Assembly (NCBI RefSeq): GCF_029433515.1
Contig: NZ_JAQTIG010000002.1
Coordinates: 273,583 to 337,582, forward strand
Source of the DNA: Lactobacillus sp. ESL0679
GTDB lineage: Bacteria > Bacillota > Bacilli > Lactobacillales > Lactobacillaceae
Length of the DNA stretch: 64,000 bases
Direction: 5' to 3'
Both the position numbers and the translations under genes were made by a program. This document shows, piece by piece, positions 28,021-36,397 of this stretch (position 1 is its first letter; each line of letters starts with the position of its first letter). The notes under the pieces were generated by a model that was not told the DNA's origin, searched no databases, and saw only the letters and a list, made by a program, of their open reading frames with translations.

Positions 28021-28902
28021 ATGAATGAAAAAGATTTAATTTATTTTTGTAAATTGGTTGAAAGTGGTAATTACACCACTACCGCGGCTTATTTTGGCGT
28101 TACTCAGCCAACAATCTCGATGGCCATCAAAAGGCTGGCCAAAAAGTTTGAAGACCCATTGATTGTTCAGAAAAATCGCAAAAGTAAGTTAATACTGACC
28201 AATGCCGGTGAATTACTTTATCAAAAAGCTAAAATCTTAATCCAAGATATTGCCAGCATTAATTACGACGTTAAACATGCCAGTGACAAAAAAATCCGGC
28301 TTGCCTTTTCTGGTGAAGCCGGAAGTTCTTATATTCCCGATATTATTCAAAAATTTTTCCAAGTAGGCCTAACTCACCTGCTTGACACTCATATTGAACG
28401 GTCAGCCGATGCCTTTTCTGATCTCACTAATGGTAAGGTTGATGTCGCAATTTACTCCTGGATGGTTAAAATTAACGACCCAGATTACTTTATCCATAAC
28501 TTACAAAAGACAGAATTAGTAATCATTACTGGACTTGATGACCCGTGGAAAGATGTCCATGAAGTCAGCGCAGCCCAATTACGAGACAGACGCTTTATTG
28601 CCCGCGAGCGTGGTTTCTTAACTAGAGAATGTCTTGAGCAGGAAGCAAAATTAGGCGACTTTGCCCCCGACATTGTTTATACAGCAACCACAATGAAGTT
28701 AATGATTGACCTTGTAAAGCGCAACGTCGGTATTGCTCTAGCAATGGAAAGTAGTTTAAAAGACGTCACGGGAGTTCATATTGTCCGCTTGAATTCTGGA
28801 CAAAAATTATGGGCATATATGCAGATTGCGATGCGCAAGAGTTTTGTACCAAATAAATACCAGCGTGAAGGTATTGAAATTTTACGTCATTTTAAACCAT
28901 AA
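28021..28902 (+). CDS. LysR-family transcriptional regulator
   Basis: A 293-residue LysR-type regulator with an N-terminal winged HTH (TTTAAYFGVTQPTISMAIKR, about 18-37) and a periplasmic-binding-like effector domain. It is divergent from the flavin reductase/carrier operon across 200 bases of AT-rich DNA, the usual layout for a LysR protein controlling its neighbour in response to the substrate. A plausible promoter in the gap is TTGCAA, 17 bases, TATAAT. A bidirectional terminator follows the gene. Confidence 0.88.
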   Translation: MNEKDLIYFCKLVESGNYTTTAAYFGVTQPTISMAIKRLAKKFEDPLIVQKNRKSKLILTNAGELLYQKAKILIQDIASINYDVKHASDKKIRLAFSGEAGSSYIPDIIQKFFQVGLTHLLDTHIERSADAFSDLTNGKVDVAIYSWMVKINDPDYFIHNLQKTELVIITGLDDPWKDVHEVSAAQLRDRRFIARERGFLTRECLEQEAKLGDFAPDIVYTATTMKLMIDLVKRNVGIALAMESSLKDVTGVHIVRLNSGQKLWAYMQIAMRKSFVPNKYQREGIEILRHFKP

Positions 28903-28940
28903 AAAATAAGCTATTCGGATTTGAATAGCTTATTTTTTAT
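28902..28940. terminator. Bidirectional terminator
   Basis: A long AT-rich stem (AAAAAATAAGCTATTC with GAATAGCTTATTTTTT) lies between the convergent LysR and glpF genes. Confidence 0.8.
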
Positions 28941-28946
28941 TTTATC

Positions 28947-29669
28947 TTATCTAAGACCAATGAATAATAAAGCAGCTAAGATACCACCAACGAATGGCCC
29001 AACAATTGGAACCCAGCTGTAAGCCCAATCAGAATTACCTTTATTTGCAATTGGTAATACTTGGTGAGCAAACCGAGGACCAAAGTCACGAGCTGGATTA
29101 AGGGCGATTCCAGTAGGACCACCGAGTGAAAATGCAATGGCAGTGATCAAATTACCTGCAAGAATCGGATTTAGTGCACCATCAACACCACTCTTGCTGA
29201 ATGCGAGCAACCCGTATACTAAAACGAAGGTTGCTAACATTTCTGCAAAGAAGTTCCAGAAGTAATTTCTAATGGCAGGTGCCGTAGCAAAACTTGTCAA
29301 AATCGCTTCTTGATCTGTTGTTTCTTTCCAGTGAGGATAAAACATTAACCACACTAAAATGGCGCCAGCAAAAGCTCCTGCAACCTCAGCAATAATATAT
29401 GGCAAGACATAAGACCAAGAGAAACTCCCTGAAATTGCCATTGCCACAGCAACTGCTGGATTAAAGAAACCAGGTGTCAACCATTTAACAAAGTATACGG
29501 AAAAGGTAATTGCCATACCCCAGCCAAATGCAATGCCAACCCAATTAGCTCCACTAGCTTTTGACTTTTTTAGGCCCATATCTGCACAGACACCGTCGCC
29601 TAATAAAATCATCATTGCTGTTCCGACAAATTCACCAACTAATTGCATACCCAAACTATCATGTAACAT
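28947..29669 (-). CDS. glpF: Glycerol facilitator / aquaglyceroporin (first copy)
   Basis: A 240-residue MIP-family channel with six predicted membrane helices and both pore motifs, FNPAVAVA near 72-79 and LNPARDFGPR near 195. The Asp after the second NPAR marks the glycerol-conducting group. Lactobacillus homologues pass glycerol, dihydroxyacetone and lactic acid. GGGAG precedes the ATG. A cre site (29738-29752) upstream suggests CcpA control. A second copy lies beyond lepB. Confidence 0.92.
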   Translation of the reverse strand: MLHDSLGMQLVGEFVGTAMMILLGDGVCADMGLKKSKASGANWVGIAFGWGMAITFSVYFVKWLTPGFFNPAVAVAMAISGSFSWSYVLPYIIAEVAGAFAGAILVWLMFYPHWKETTDQEAILTSFATAPAIRNYFWNFFAEMLATFVLVYGLLAFSKSGVDGALNPILAGNLITAIAFSLGGPTGIALNPARDFGPRFAHQVLPIANKGNSDWAYSWVPIVGPFVGGILAALLFIGLR

Positions 29670-29737
29670 TTTTAACTCCCAATCTTTCTAAATTAGTAAT
29701 TGAATTATTAACTTCATATTTATAAATACTTAACATT

Positions 29738-29752
29738 ATGGAAGCGCTTAAT
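29738..29752 (-). promoter_or_regulatory. cre site (CcpA) upstream of glpF
   Basis: ATGGAAGCGCTTAAT matches the catabolite-responsive element WTGNAANCGNWNNCW at 14 of 15 positions and lies about 70 bases upstream of the glpF start. Confidence 0.7.
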
Positions 29753-30046
29753 AAAAATATATAATATTTTTTCACAAATGTAAATAGAAAATTAACAAAT
29801 ATTTTTCGTTGCATAATTGTTGTTAAATCAATGAATTTATGATATGTAATTCATACTTTGTGAAATATATTGTGAAAAATATTTCATATATTTTAAACAA
29901 TAAAATTACATGTATCTCATTAGCTCTTATGGCAATACACTGATAGCTATCTTGACTTTATTAGATATTTATTCGCTTAATTCATAAGTAAAAATTTATT
30001 TCAAAAAGCATAGTTTTGAAATACTATGTGATTTTTTGCTTTAACT

Positions 30047-30088
30047 AAAAAATTCCTCCAATAACCAGATATTGGGGGAATTTTTAAT
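30047..30088 (-). terminator. Terminator of lepB
   Basis: The stem AAATTCCTCCAATA with TATTGGGGGAATTT, one G-T pair allowed, lies just after the lepB stop and has a T run on the minus strand. Confidence 0.75.
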
Positions 30089-30097
30089 TATTTTCTT

Positions 30098-30658
30098 TTA
30101 AAAGTTTTGGATTTTATTAAGCGGCCAGTAGCGCAATACCACTTTACCAATTATTTTTTGCCTTTTTACTGGACCAAAAAAGCGTGAATCTTTTGAAATA
30201 TCACGATGGTCACCCATTACCCAATAATAACCTTTGGGAACTTGATACGTAAAATTAGTTGTGAACGTTTGCCCTACTGCATTGTCGGCTTTTTTGTAGT
30301 TATTTTCGAGATATGGCTCCGGCAATAACTTACCATTAACATACATTTGATCATTTTTAGAAACAATCTTATCGCCAGGTAAGCCAATCACTCGCTTAAC
30401 ATAAGCTGCCCCTGGAACATCCTGTGCGGCTTTAGGCGCATATAACACAACAACGTCATTTCGTTTCAATGAGGTATGGCGCACGGCAATCAAGCGTTCA
30501 TTATTTTCAAAGTTAGGTTGCATCGATGCTCCATCGACACGATCATTTGAAATCACAAAAGTTAGTAATAAATAAAATATCCCTAGCATGACCGCCATCA
30601 TGACAATCACTTCACGAAAGAAACTGCCCCAGCCTTCGTTATTTTTTTCTTTTTCCAT
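30098..30658 (-). CDS. lepB: Signal peptidase I
   Basis: A 186-residue type I signal peptidase with a single N-terminal membrane anchor (about 16-36). The catalytic Ser45 lies in GASMQP and the general base Lys88 in YVKRVIGLPGD, with the later MGDHRDISKDSR box. It removes signal peptides from secreted preproteins outside the membrane. AGGAGG precedes the ATG. It interrupts two glpF genes but has its own terminators on both sides, so no functional link is implied. Confidence 0.95.
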   Translation of the reverse strand: MEKEKNNEGWGSFFREVIVMMAVMLGIFYLLLTFVISNDRVDGASMQPNFENNERLIAVRHTSLKRNDVVVLYAPKAAQDVPGAAYVKRVIGLPGDKIVSKNDQMYVNGKLLPEPYLENNYKKADNAVGQTFTTNFTYQVPKGYYWVMGDHRDISKDSRFFGPVKRQKIIGKVVLRYWPLNKIQNF

Positions 30659-30713
30659 CGGTTTTCCTCCTTATATTAATATTTAATATTATATACCTGA
30701 ATAAATTATAAAT

Positions 30714-30754
30714 AAAAAAGCCTTTAGACAAACTTAACTTGTCTAAAGGTTTTC
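30714..30754 (-). terminator. Terminator of the dha-glpF cluster
   Basis: The stem GCCTTTAGACAA with TTGTCTAAAGGT lies downstream of the second glpF, with a T run on the minus strand. Confidence 0.75.
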
Positions 30755-30774
30755 CAAATAGGATTGCTACTTAT

Positions 30775-31494
30775 TTATTTAATTACTAAAAATAATAATG
30801 CTGCCAAGACACCACCGACAAATGGTGCAACAACAGGAACCCAGGCATATGCCCAGTCAGACTTGCCCTTATTAGCAATTGGGAACAATTGGTGAACCAA
30901 TCTTGGTCCCAAATCGCGAGCTGGGTTAAGAGCAGCACCAGTTGAACCGCCCAATGACAGACCAATAGCACCTAATAATAAACCTGCAACTAGTGGATTT
31001 AGTCCAGGAGCAAATTGACTCTTACTGAAGGCCAATAAGCCAAAGACAAGCATAAATGTCCCAATCATTTCGGCGAAGAAATTCCAGAGATATTTTCTAA
31101 TTGCTGGTTCAGTGGCAAAGGTGCCTAAAATGACATCTTGGTCCTCGGTTGCAGCAAAGTGTGGGTAGTATGTCAGCCATACGAGAATACCACCAACAAA
31201 ACCACCGGCAACTTGAGCAACAAAGTATGGTAGAACAGAACTCCAAGGCAAATTCCCTACAAGTGCCATTCCCAAAGTAACAGCTGGGTTTAAATGACCC
31301 GGACTAAGCCAACTTACACAGTAAATCCCAAAGGCTAAAGCAAAGCCCCAGCCAAGTGTAACTGCAAGCCAACCAGCACCATTACCCTTTGACTTCTTCA
31401 AATTAACGACAGCACAGATGCCATCACCAAACAAAACAAGGATAGCTGTTCCTAAAAACTCTCCAAGCATCTGCATTGCTAAACTATCATGCAT
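30775..31494 (-). CDS. glpF: Glycerol facilitator / aquaglyceroporin (second copy)
   Basis: A 239-residue MIP-family channel with LNPAVTLGM near 71 and LNPARDLGPR near 194, paralogous to the 28947 gene. It lies 119 bases downstream of dhaM on the same strand, with no terminator seen between, so it is probably read with dhaKLM. It would supply glycerol or dihydroxyacetone to the kinase. Confidence 0.92.
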   Translation of the reverse strand: MHDSLAMQMLGEFLGTAILVLFGDGICAVVNLKKSKGNGAGWLAVTLGWGFALAFGIYCVSWLSPGHLNPAVTLGMALVGNLPWSSVLPYFVAQVAGGFVGGILVWLTYYPHFAATEDQDVILGTFATEPAIRKYLWNFFAEMIGTFMLVFGLLAFSKSQFAPGLNPLVAGLLLGAIGLSLGGSTGAALNPARDLGPRLVHQLFPIANKGKSDWAYAWVPVVAPFVGGVLAALLFLVIK

Positions 31495-31613
31495 TCTCTT
31501 TTCTCCCTCACTTAAAGTTTCAAAGTATTAATTTCGACTTAATCAATGATAACTTAACTTGTGAAGATGAAAAACATTTTTGCTTGAAAGACGTTAATTA
31601 GAAATTGGTTTCC

Positions 31614-31985
31614 TTAGTCCTTAATAACTAATTCTTTGAGTTGGTCTTCAACTTCCGTGCGGCCAACGCCAGCTTGGATAAGTGAGGCTGCTGTATAAGC
31701 ACCCTCAATAAAGGCAGTATCATACAAATGAACGGGTTTACCTGCCATTTCAATGGCCATTTCCAAATTCATTTTGGCACTACCAAGGTCATAAAAAGCC
31801 ATGATTTCGTCAGCTTGATTATCGGCAAAAGCCTTCATAATCCTATCCATACTGGTACCAATACTATCATCATTCGTGCCACCAGCAGTAGTAATTGAAA
31901 CATTAGCTGCTACTTGATCCAATAACTTTTTTAAGCCATTTGCAATTTCCGGAACATGCGAAACTAAGGTGATTCCTAAACTCAT
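31614..31985 (-). CDS. dhaM: Dihydroxyacetone kinase phosphoryl donor subunit DhaM
   Basis: A 123-residue EIIA-Man-like domain. It receives phosphate from the PTS on His10 (LVSHVPE) and passes it to ADP bound on DhaL. Only the EIIA domain is present, as usual in Firmicutes, without the HPr and EI fusions of E. coli DhaM. It overlaps dhaL by four bases (ATGA). Confidence 0.92.
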   Translation of the reverse strand: MSLGITLVSHVPEIANGLKKLLDQVAANVSITTAGGTNDDSIGTSMDRIMKAFADNQADEIMAFYDLGSAKMNLEMAIEMAGKPVHLYDTAFIEGAYTAASLIQAGVGRTEVEDQLKELVIKD

Positions 31986-32566
31986 AATAATCCCTTCGTT
32001 TCTAACATTGCTTCAAATAGGTAGCCACTTGATTGTGAACCAGGGTCAACATGTCCTCTTGACCGCTCACCTAAATATGAAGCGCGGCCCCTCCTAGCAA
32101 CCATTTCCTTTGTAGCTTCGACTGCAGAAGCAATTTTTTCTGCGGTCAGATTACCAGTCTTGACGTCAGGAATCAGTGCAGTCCAAACGTCAACCATTGT
32201 CTTATCGCCTGGCTTAGCACCACCACGTTTTTCAATTCCAGCTAAGGCCGCATCTAATAGTTCACTCAAATCAGTCGTTGAGCTGCTCTTTTTAGCCATT
32301 TCCAGAAAGGCAGTCCCATAAAGTGGTCCAGAAGCTCCACCGACAGTTGAAATCAAGGTCATTGCAATTGTTTTAAATGCTGCAGTAACACTAGCTGGTT
32401 TCTCAGCGAGCTTCTGGCTGACTGCCGCCATACCACGATTCATGTTAAATCCATGATCGCCATCGCCAATTGGGGTATCTAGGTCACTCAAAAATTGCTG
32501 ATTAGCGGCAATTTTAGCCGTAAAATTATTCATCCACTCTGTTAGAGTATCGACAGTTAATGTCAT
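31982..32566 (-). CDS. dhaL: Dihydroxyacetone kinase ADP-binding subunit DhaL
   Basis: A 194-residue DhaL. The Mg-ADP site PIGDGDHGFNMNRG is at about 32-45 and the lid segment GGASGPLYG is present. The start at 32566 is chosen because GGAAGGAAC precedes it and it restores the family N-terminus; a longer frame to 32602 runs into dhaK. It lies 16 bases after dhaK. Confidence 0.93.
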   Translation of the reverse strand: MTLTVDTLTEWMNNFTAKIAANQQFLSDLDTPIGDGDHGFNMNRGMAAVSQKLAEKPASVTAAFKTIAMTLISTVGGASGPLYGTAFLEMAKKSSSTTDLSELLDAALAGIEKRGGAKPGDKTMVDVWTALIPDVKTGNLTAEKIASAVEATKEMVARRGRASYLGERSRGHVDPGSQSSGYLFEAMLETKGLL

Positions 32567-32582
32567 TATTATGTTCCTTCCA

Positions 32583-33578
32583 TTACCAAGCAATTGTTTC
32601 AACTGGCATCTTTAGTGCATCAAGCCACTTATCATCCTTTAATTCGAACATGGTCAGTGACAATCCTGCCATGTCAAGTGACGTCATGTAATTGCCGATC
32701 TTCATGAATGCTGGCTTAATCTTAAATTGCTCAAGTTTATTTAGTAAGTCATTGCTAAAAATATACTGCTCCATTAATGGCGTTGCACCCATCCCGTTGA
32801 CAAGTACGGCATATTTATTACTGCCATCAAGGTGCATTTCATCATCCAGCTTGCTGACTAATTCTTCAACCAAATCCTTAGCAGGCTTGATTTTTTCCCG
32901 GCGATAACCTGGCTCCGAGTGAATACCTACACCAAACTCAATTTCATCTTCTTGAAGAACAAAGCCGGGCTTACCGGTTTCCGGGTTAGTCGCTGCAGAC
33001 AAGGCAACAGCGATGGTTTTAATATTCGGTAAAACCTGCTCAGCCAATTCTGCAATCTCATCAAGGCTTGCGCCATTTTGAGCAGCAGCTCCCAGAATTT
33101 TATGCATCAATATTGTCCCAGCTACGCCGCGGCGTCCTTGCGTAAAAGTACTGTTCTCAACGGCAATATCATCATCAATCACGATTGATTTAACTTTAAT
33201 GTCGTCCATTTCGGCTAAATCCTTTGCCATATCGAAGTTCATGACGTCGCCAGAATAATTTTTAATTATTAAAAAGACTCCCTGACCTTGATCGGCAGCC
33301 TTGATAGCAGCATAAATTTGATCTGGCGTTGGTGAAGTAAAGACTTCGCCGCAAACAGCAGCGCTCAGCATTCCTTTACCAACAAAGCCAGCATGGGTCG
33401 GCTCATGTCCAGAACCACCACCAGTAACAAGTCCAACTTTGCCTTTCATTGATTCCTTATCGGACCGCATAACTGCTTCAGCATCAGGAACTTTTTCAAT
33501 AAATTGTGGATACGACCGAACTATCCCAGATACCATTTCTGGTACAACATTAGCAGGATCATTAATAATTTTCTTCAT
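32583..33578 (-). CDS. dhaK: Dihydroxyacetone kinase substrate-binding subunit DhaK
   Basis: A 331-residue DhaK. It has GGGSGHEPTHAGFVG at 53-67 and His220 in GVGIHSEPG, the residue that binds dihydroxyacetone as a hemiaminal. With DhaL and DhaM it makes dihydroxyacetone phosphate from PEP-derived phosphate. The ATG at 33578 follows AAAGAGGA by about 7 bases. A perfect cre site lies 55 bases upstream, indicating catabolite control. No glycerol dehydrogenase gene is in the window. Confidence 0.94.
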   Translation of the reverse strand: MKKIINDPANVVPEMVSGIVRSYPQFIEKVPDAEAVMRSDKESMKGKVGLVTGGGSGHEPTHAGFVGKGMLSAAVCGEVFTSPTPDQIYAAIKAADQGQGVFLIIKNYSGDVMNFDMAKDLAEMDDIKVKSIVIDDDIAVENSTFTQGRRGVAGTILMHKILGAAAQNGASLDEIAELAEQVLPNIKTIAVALSAATNPETGKPGFVLQEDEIEFGVGIHSEPGYRREKIKPAKDLVEELVSKLDDEMHLDGSNKYAVLVNGMGATPLMEQYIFSNDLLNKLEQFKIKPAFMKIGNYMTSLDMAGLSLTMFELKDDKWLDALKMPVETIAW

Positions 33579-33632
33579 TTTAAATCCTCTTTCAATTATA
33601 AAATTCAAACTTTATTACAATTCGATTATATC

Positions 33633-33647
33633 AGTTAGCGCTTTCAT
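33633..33647 (-). promoter_or_regulatory. cre site (CcpA) upstream of dhaK
   Basis: Read on the minus strand, ATGAAAGCGCTAACT matches WTGNAANCGNWNNCW at all 15 positions. It lies between the nitroreductase terminator and the dhaK start. Confidence 0.82.
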
Positions 33648-33665
33648 TAGCTAATATATTATTAT

Positions 33666-33693
33666 AAAAAAGGCGAAGATTTCTCTTCGCTTT
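33666..33693 (-). terminator. Terminator of the nitroreductase gene
   Basis: A short stem (GCGAAGA with TCTTCGC) is followed by a T run on the minus strand, directly after the nitroreductase stop. Confidence 0.7.
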
Positions 33694-33698
33694 CAATA

Positions 33699-34181
33699 CT
33701 ATTTTCTAATTACTCGATACCGATTGGTTCGGTCTTCACTTGGTGTTTCTGCAGCGTGACCAACCGCTACAATTACAGCGGTCGAAAATTCTGATGTGAT
33801 ACCTAATTCTGCCTGTAAATCTGGAGCAGTATTTAAAGTACTTGCTGCCATCATTAAGTAAACAGAACCTAAATTGAGATTTGCGGCTTCCACCATGATA
33901 TTTTCAGCTGCAACTGAAGCATCACGCTCGCCAAAATGGCTGTCCTTCTTGACATTAATGACAAACAAAAGTGGCGCGCCATAGCAGGCATTGTCAGTTA
34001 ACTGTTCAATTTTGCCTAACAGCTGCTCATCTTCTACGACAGTTACTTGCATAACATCTGTTTCGTGCATGCCACATGGTGCGGCTTGAAAGGCCTGCAG
34101 TAATTGCTCAATTTCATCTTGCCTAACTTTTTCATCTGTATATTTGCGAATTGCAACGCGTTTTAAAATTGGATCTGACAT
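33699..34181 (-). CDS. Nitroreductase-family protein
   Basis: A 160-residue small nitroreductase-like protein, probably FMN-dependent. The N-terminal LKRVAIRKYTDEKV matches the family RRSxRxY FMN-binding start, and AAENIMVEAANLNLGSVY (about 99-116) the central helix. It is shorter than typical 200-residue nitroreductases, as in the small subgroup. The substrate is unknown. It ends 17 bases before the SLAP gene start region of the upstream neighbour and may be its partner in transcription. Confidence 0.8.
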   Translation of the reverse strand: MSDPILKRVAIRKYTDEKVRQDEIEQLLQAFQAAPCGMHETDVMQVTVVEDEQLLGKIEQLTDNACYGAPLLFVINVKKDSHFGERDASVAAENIMVEAANLNLGSVYLMMAASTLNTAPDLQAELGITSEFSTAVIVAVGHAAETPSEDRTNRYRVIRK

Positions 34182-34200
34182 TTTTAAGCTTCTTTCCCAA

Positions 34201-34851
34201 TTACTGATTTACAATTTTCCAACTCTTATGATTTAAATCTGACCATTTAACATAGCCTGTTTCACTAACACCTACATACTTAGTACCCTTAATTTTCTTA
34301 GTCTTAATGACAGGAATACGGGCACCCTTTTTGTAATAACTGTTAGTCCTTTTCCCCTTACTATTATAAATAAACGCATTACGCTTAGCTTTATAGCTAG
34401 CTACTTTAAAACTCTTAACATTATTAGCGTTAATATATTGATTTTTCTTATTGTTAATTTGCAATAACGATTTTCCTTTAACAGTTACCATTCCAGTAAT
34501 TGTTACAATTGTATTTTTCTTTAGTGCACGCTTCTTAATGCGCTTTCCTGACTTATTATAAACATAAGAGTTACGTTTCACTTTAACATTTTTTCCAAGA
34601 TACGAAACAGCAACTGCACCATTACTTGTACCATTATTAGGCTTATCTACTGCCGGCTTGTCACTACTTGCAGGTTGATTAGCATCAGCTGTCCCTGTTG
34701 TTGTCGCTGGCTGTTGATTTGAATTATCTGTAGCAGTAGTTGCAGGCTGGGTAGCTGCTTGGTCGTTAGTTGCTGCTCCTACTTGAGTAATGTTAAAACC
34801 CAACGACAAGGAAGCTGCACATACTAGACCTAACAATAATTTCTTCTTCAT
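34201..34851 (-). CDS. Secreted protein with two SLAP domains
   Basis: A 216-residue exported protein. It starts with a signal peptide (KKKLLLGLVCAASLSLG, cleavage after VGA near residue 27) and continues with a Thr/Gln/Asn/Pro-rich linker (about 28-80). Two SLAP repeats follow, with VKRNSYVYNKSGKRIKK and AKRNAFIYNSKGKRTNS. The basic SLAP domains bind cell-wall polymers in Lactobacillus S-layer proteins. The linker suggests a wall-spacer or surface role; no enzymatic domain is seen. GAGGTGG lies 5 bases before the ATG at 34851. Confidence 0.87.
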   Translation of the reverse strand: MKKKLLLGLVCAASLSLGFNITQVGAATNDQAATQPATTATDNSNQQPATTTGTADANQPASSDKPAVDKPNNGTSNGAVAVSYLGKNVKVKRNSYVYNKSGKRIKKRALKKNTIVTITGMVTVKGKSLLQINNKKNQYINANNVKSFKVASYKAKRNAFIYNSKGKRTNSYYKKGARIPVIKTKKIKGTKYVGVSETGYVKWSDLNHKSWKIVNQ

Positions 34852-35040
34852 ATTTTCCACCTCATGATGTATTATTTTTCTTACAGTCTATTTTACTACA
34901 TTAAGATTGCAATTGCCCCCAATTACAAGAAATGTAATGATTTGTAATTTATCTTCAAGCACTAAATGATAATGTTTAGATTTAAAACTAAATAACTTAT
35001 AATAAATACGATGTAAATTGTTATTTTTAGAAAGGAACAT

Positions 35041-35896
35041 ATGAAAAACACAAGTGATCAGCCAATTGAAATTCTAGTTACTATCGATCAAAACTACATT
35101 AAGCCACTTGAGGTGATGATGTATTCACTCAAACTTAATAATTTAGGGCAAAAAATACGAATCTGGATAATTTATGACAATATTAGTGATCCTGCACTGA
35201 CTGCTTTAAAAGACTTTGGCAAAAAAAATCGGCTTCGAAATCGAAGCTTTAGCAATGAATGCGGATTTTACTTTTCCAGAGTCATTACTCAGCCTGCATG
35301 ATTACCCACAAGAAATGTATTTTCGCCTATTATCTGGCAAAATCCTGCCTTCCAGCCTGCACAGAATTATTTACCTTGATCCCGATATTTTGGTCATTAA
35401 TTCGATTGAACCGTTATGGCATTTGGATTTAAAGGGTAAGATGTTCGCTGCAGCTGCTCATGAGGGACTTACAGATATCATGAGTTCAATTAACAACATT
35501 CGCTTAGGTACAAAAACTGAATATTTTAATTCCGGTATTATGCTAATGGATCTGGACCAAATGCGGCAAAAGGTCAAACTTGACGATCTGACTGCTGCAA
35601 TTAACCAGCATCACGATACCTTAATTTTGCCTGATCAAGACATTTTGAATTACTTGTACGGTGAAGATATCCTTAAAATTCCTGAAACAAAATGGAATTA
35701 TGATTCTCGCGCTTATCCTGTGTATTTAACTAGAAGTACTGGCGATTTTAACCTTGAATGGGTTATGCAAAATACCGCCATTCTCCACTTTTGTGGCAAA
35801 CCCAAACCATGGCAAAAAGAAAACCATTCACGCTTTAAGGCACTTTACCTAAATTATCAGCAAATGACTAGCAAATTAACAAAAGCCAAAAAATAA
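35041..35896 (+). pseudogene. Glycosyltransferase family 8 gene with a frameshift in an A8 run
   Basis: Two overlapping frames together make one GT8 enzyme of about 285 residues. The first (from 35041, after AGAAAGGAACAT) has EILVTIDQNYIKPLEVMMYS, the GT8 N-terminus. The second (to 35896) has the DxD motif in YLDPDILV and FNSGIMLMDL. They join cleanly if one A is removed from the eight A at 35221-35228, giving FGKK-IGFEIEALAM. In the sequence as given, translation ends at 35301. Alternatives are a sequencing error, a phase-variable run, or slippage during expression. GT8 enzymes in lactobacilli modify surface glycans or teichoic acid. Confidence 0.85.
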
Positions 35897-36062
35897 TTTG
35901 CACAATCGCAACTTTTCTATTGAAGGTCAGCTTAACTGTGCTAAAATAATTAAAGTTGCTGAATATCAAGCGACACAACGCATTACGTGAATAGCATGAC
36001 GATTGTCTGCAATCAATTGTGTTGACTGTTTTATAATTTTTATAGAAAAGAGAAGATACATT

Positions 36063-36344
36063 ATGGCTTCAATTAACAAATCTGAACTTACTAAAGAAGT
36101 TGCAGCAAAGACTGGCCTTAAGCAAAAGGAAGCTGAAGGAGTTATTGACGCTTTCATCGACTCAATCAAGGATAACTTGACTAAGGGTGAAAAGGTACAA
36201 ATCATTGGCTTCGGTTCATTTGAAGTTCGCCAACGTGCAGAAAGAAAAGGTAGAAACCCACAAACTGGTAAAGCCTTAACTATTCCTGCTACTCAAGTAC
36301 CTGCATTCAAGCCTGGTAAGGCATTGAAGGATGCAGTTAAATAA
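36063..36344 (+). CDS. hup: HU-type nucleoid protein
   Basis: A 93-residue histone-like DNA-binding protein. The MASINKSELTKEVAAKTGLK start, the central IIGFGSFEVRQRAERKGRNP arm and AFKPGKALKDAVK are typical of HU. The ATG at 36063 follows AAGAGAAGA; an upstream frame from 36003 is not supported. It bends and compacts DNA. A shared terminator separates it from the convergent metI. Confidence 0.96.
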   Translation: MASINKSELTKEVAAKTGLKQKEAEGVIDAFIDSIKDNLTKGEKVQIIGFGSFEVRQRAERKGRNPQTGKALTIPATQVPAFKPGKALKDAVK

Positions 36345-36357
36345 TTAACTTAAAATA

Positions 36358-36397
36358 TAAAAGACCAGCAAGCAATCTGCTTGCTGGTCTTTTTTTA
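36358..36397. terminator. Bidirectional terminator of hup and metI
   Basis: A 14-base perfect stem (AAGACCAGCAAGCA with TGCTTGCTGGTCTT), loop ATC, is followed by seven T on the plus strand. It overlaps the metI stop. Confidence 0.88.

Larger units (their letters stand above)
29670..30097. other. AT-rich intergenic region with repeated TTGTGAAA half-sites
   Basis: No gene is seen in this 428-base gap. It holds the glpF cre site, TTGTGAAA at 29858-29865 and 29870-29877, an inverted TTTTCACAA at 29769-29777, and the lepB terminator near 30047-30088. The half-sites resemble those bound by Rex-type redox regulators, but no complete consensus palindrome is present. Confidence 0.5.

Noticed and set aside
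30098..30658. Functional link of lepB to glycerol metabolism
   Set aside because: lepB has terminators on both sides and a housekeeping product, so its place between two glpF genes is best read as chance.
35041..35896. Two separate overlapping glycosyltransferase genes
   Set aside because: The two frames carry the front and back halves of one GT8 enzyme and join at a homopolymer run. The second frame has only a TTG without a ribosome binding site.
36003..36062. N-terminal extension of HU
   Set aside because: HU proteins start at the MASINKSEL sequence, and a ribosome binding site lies right before that ATG.
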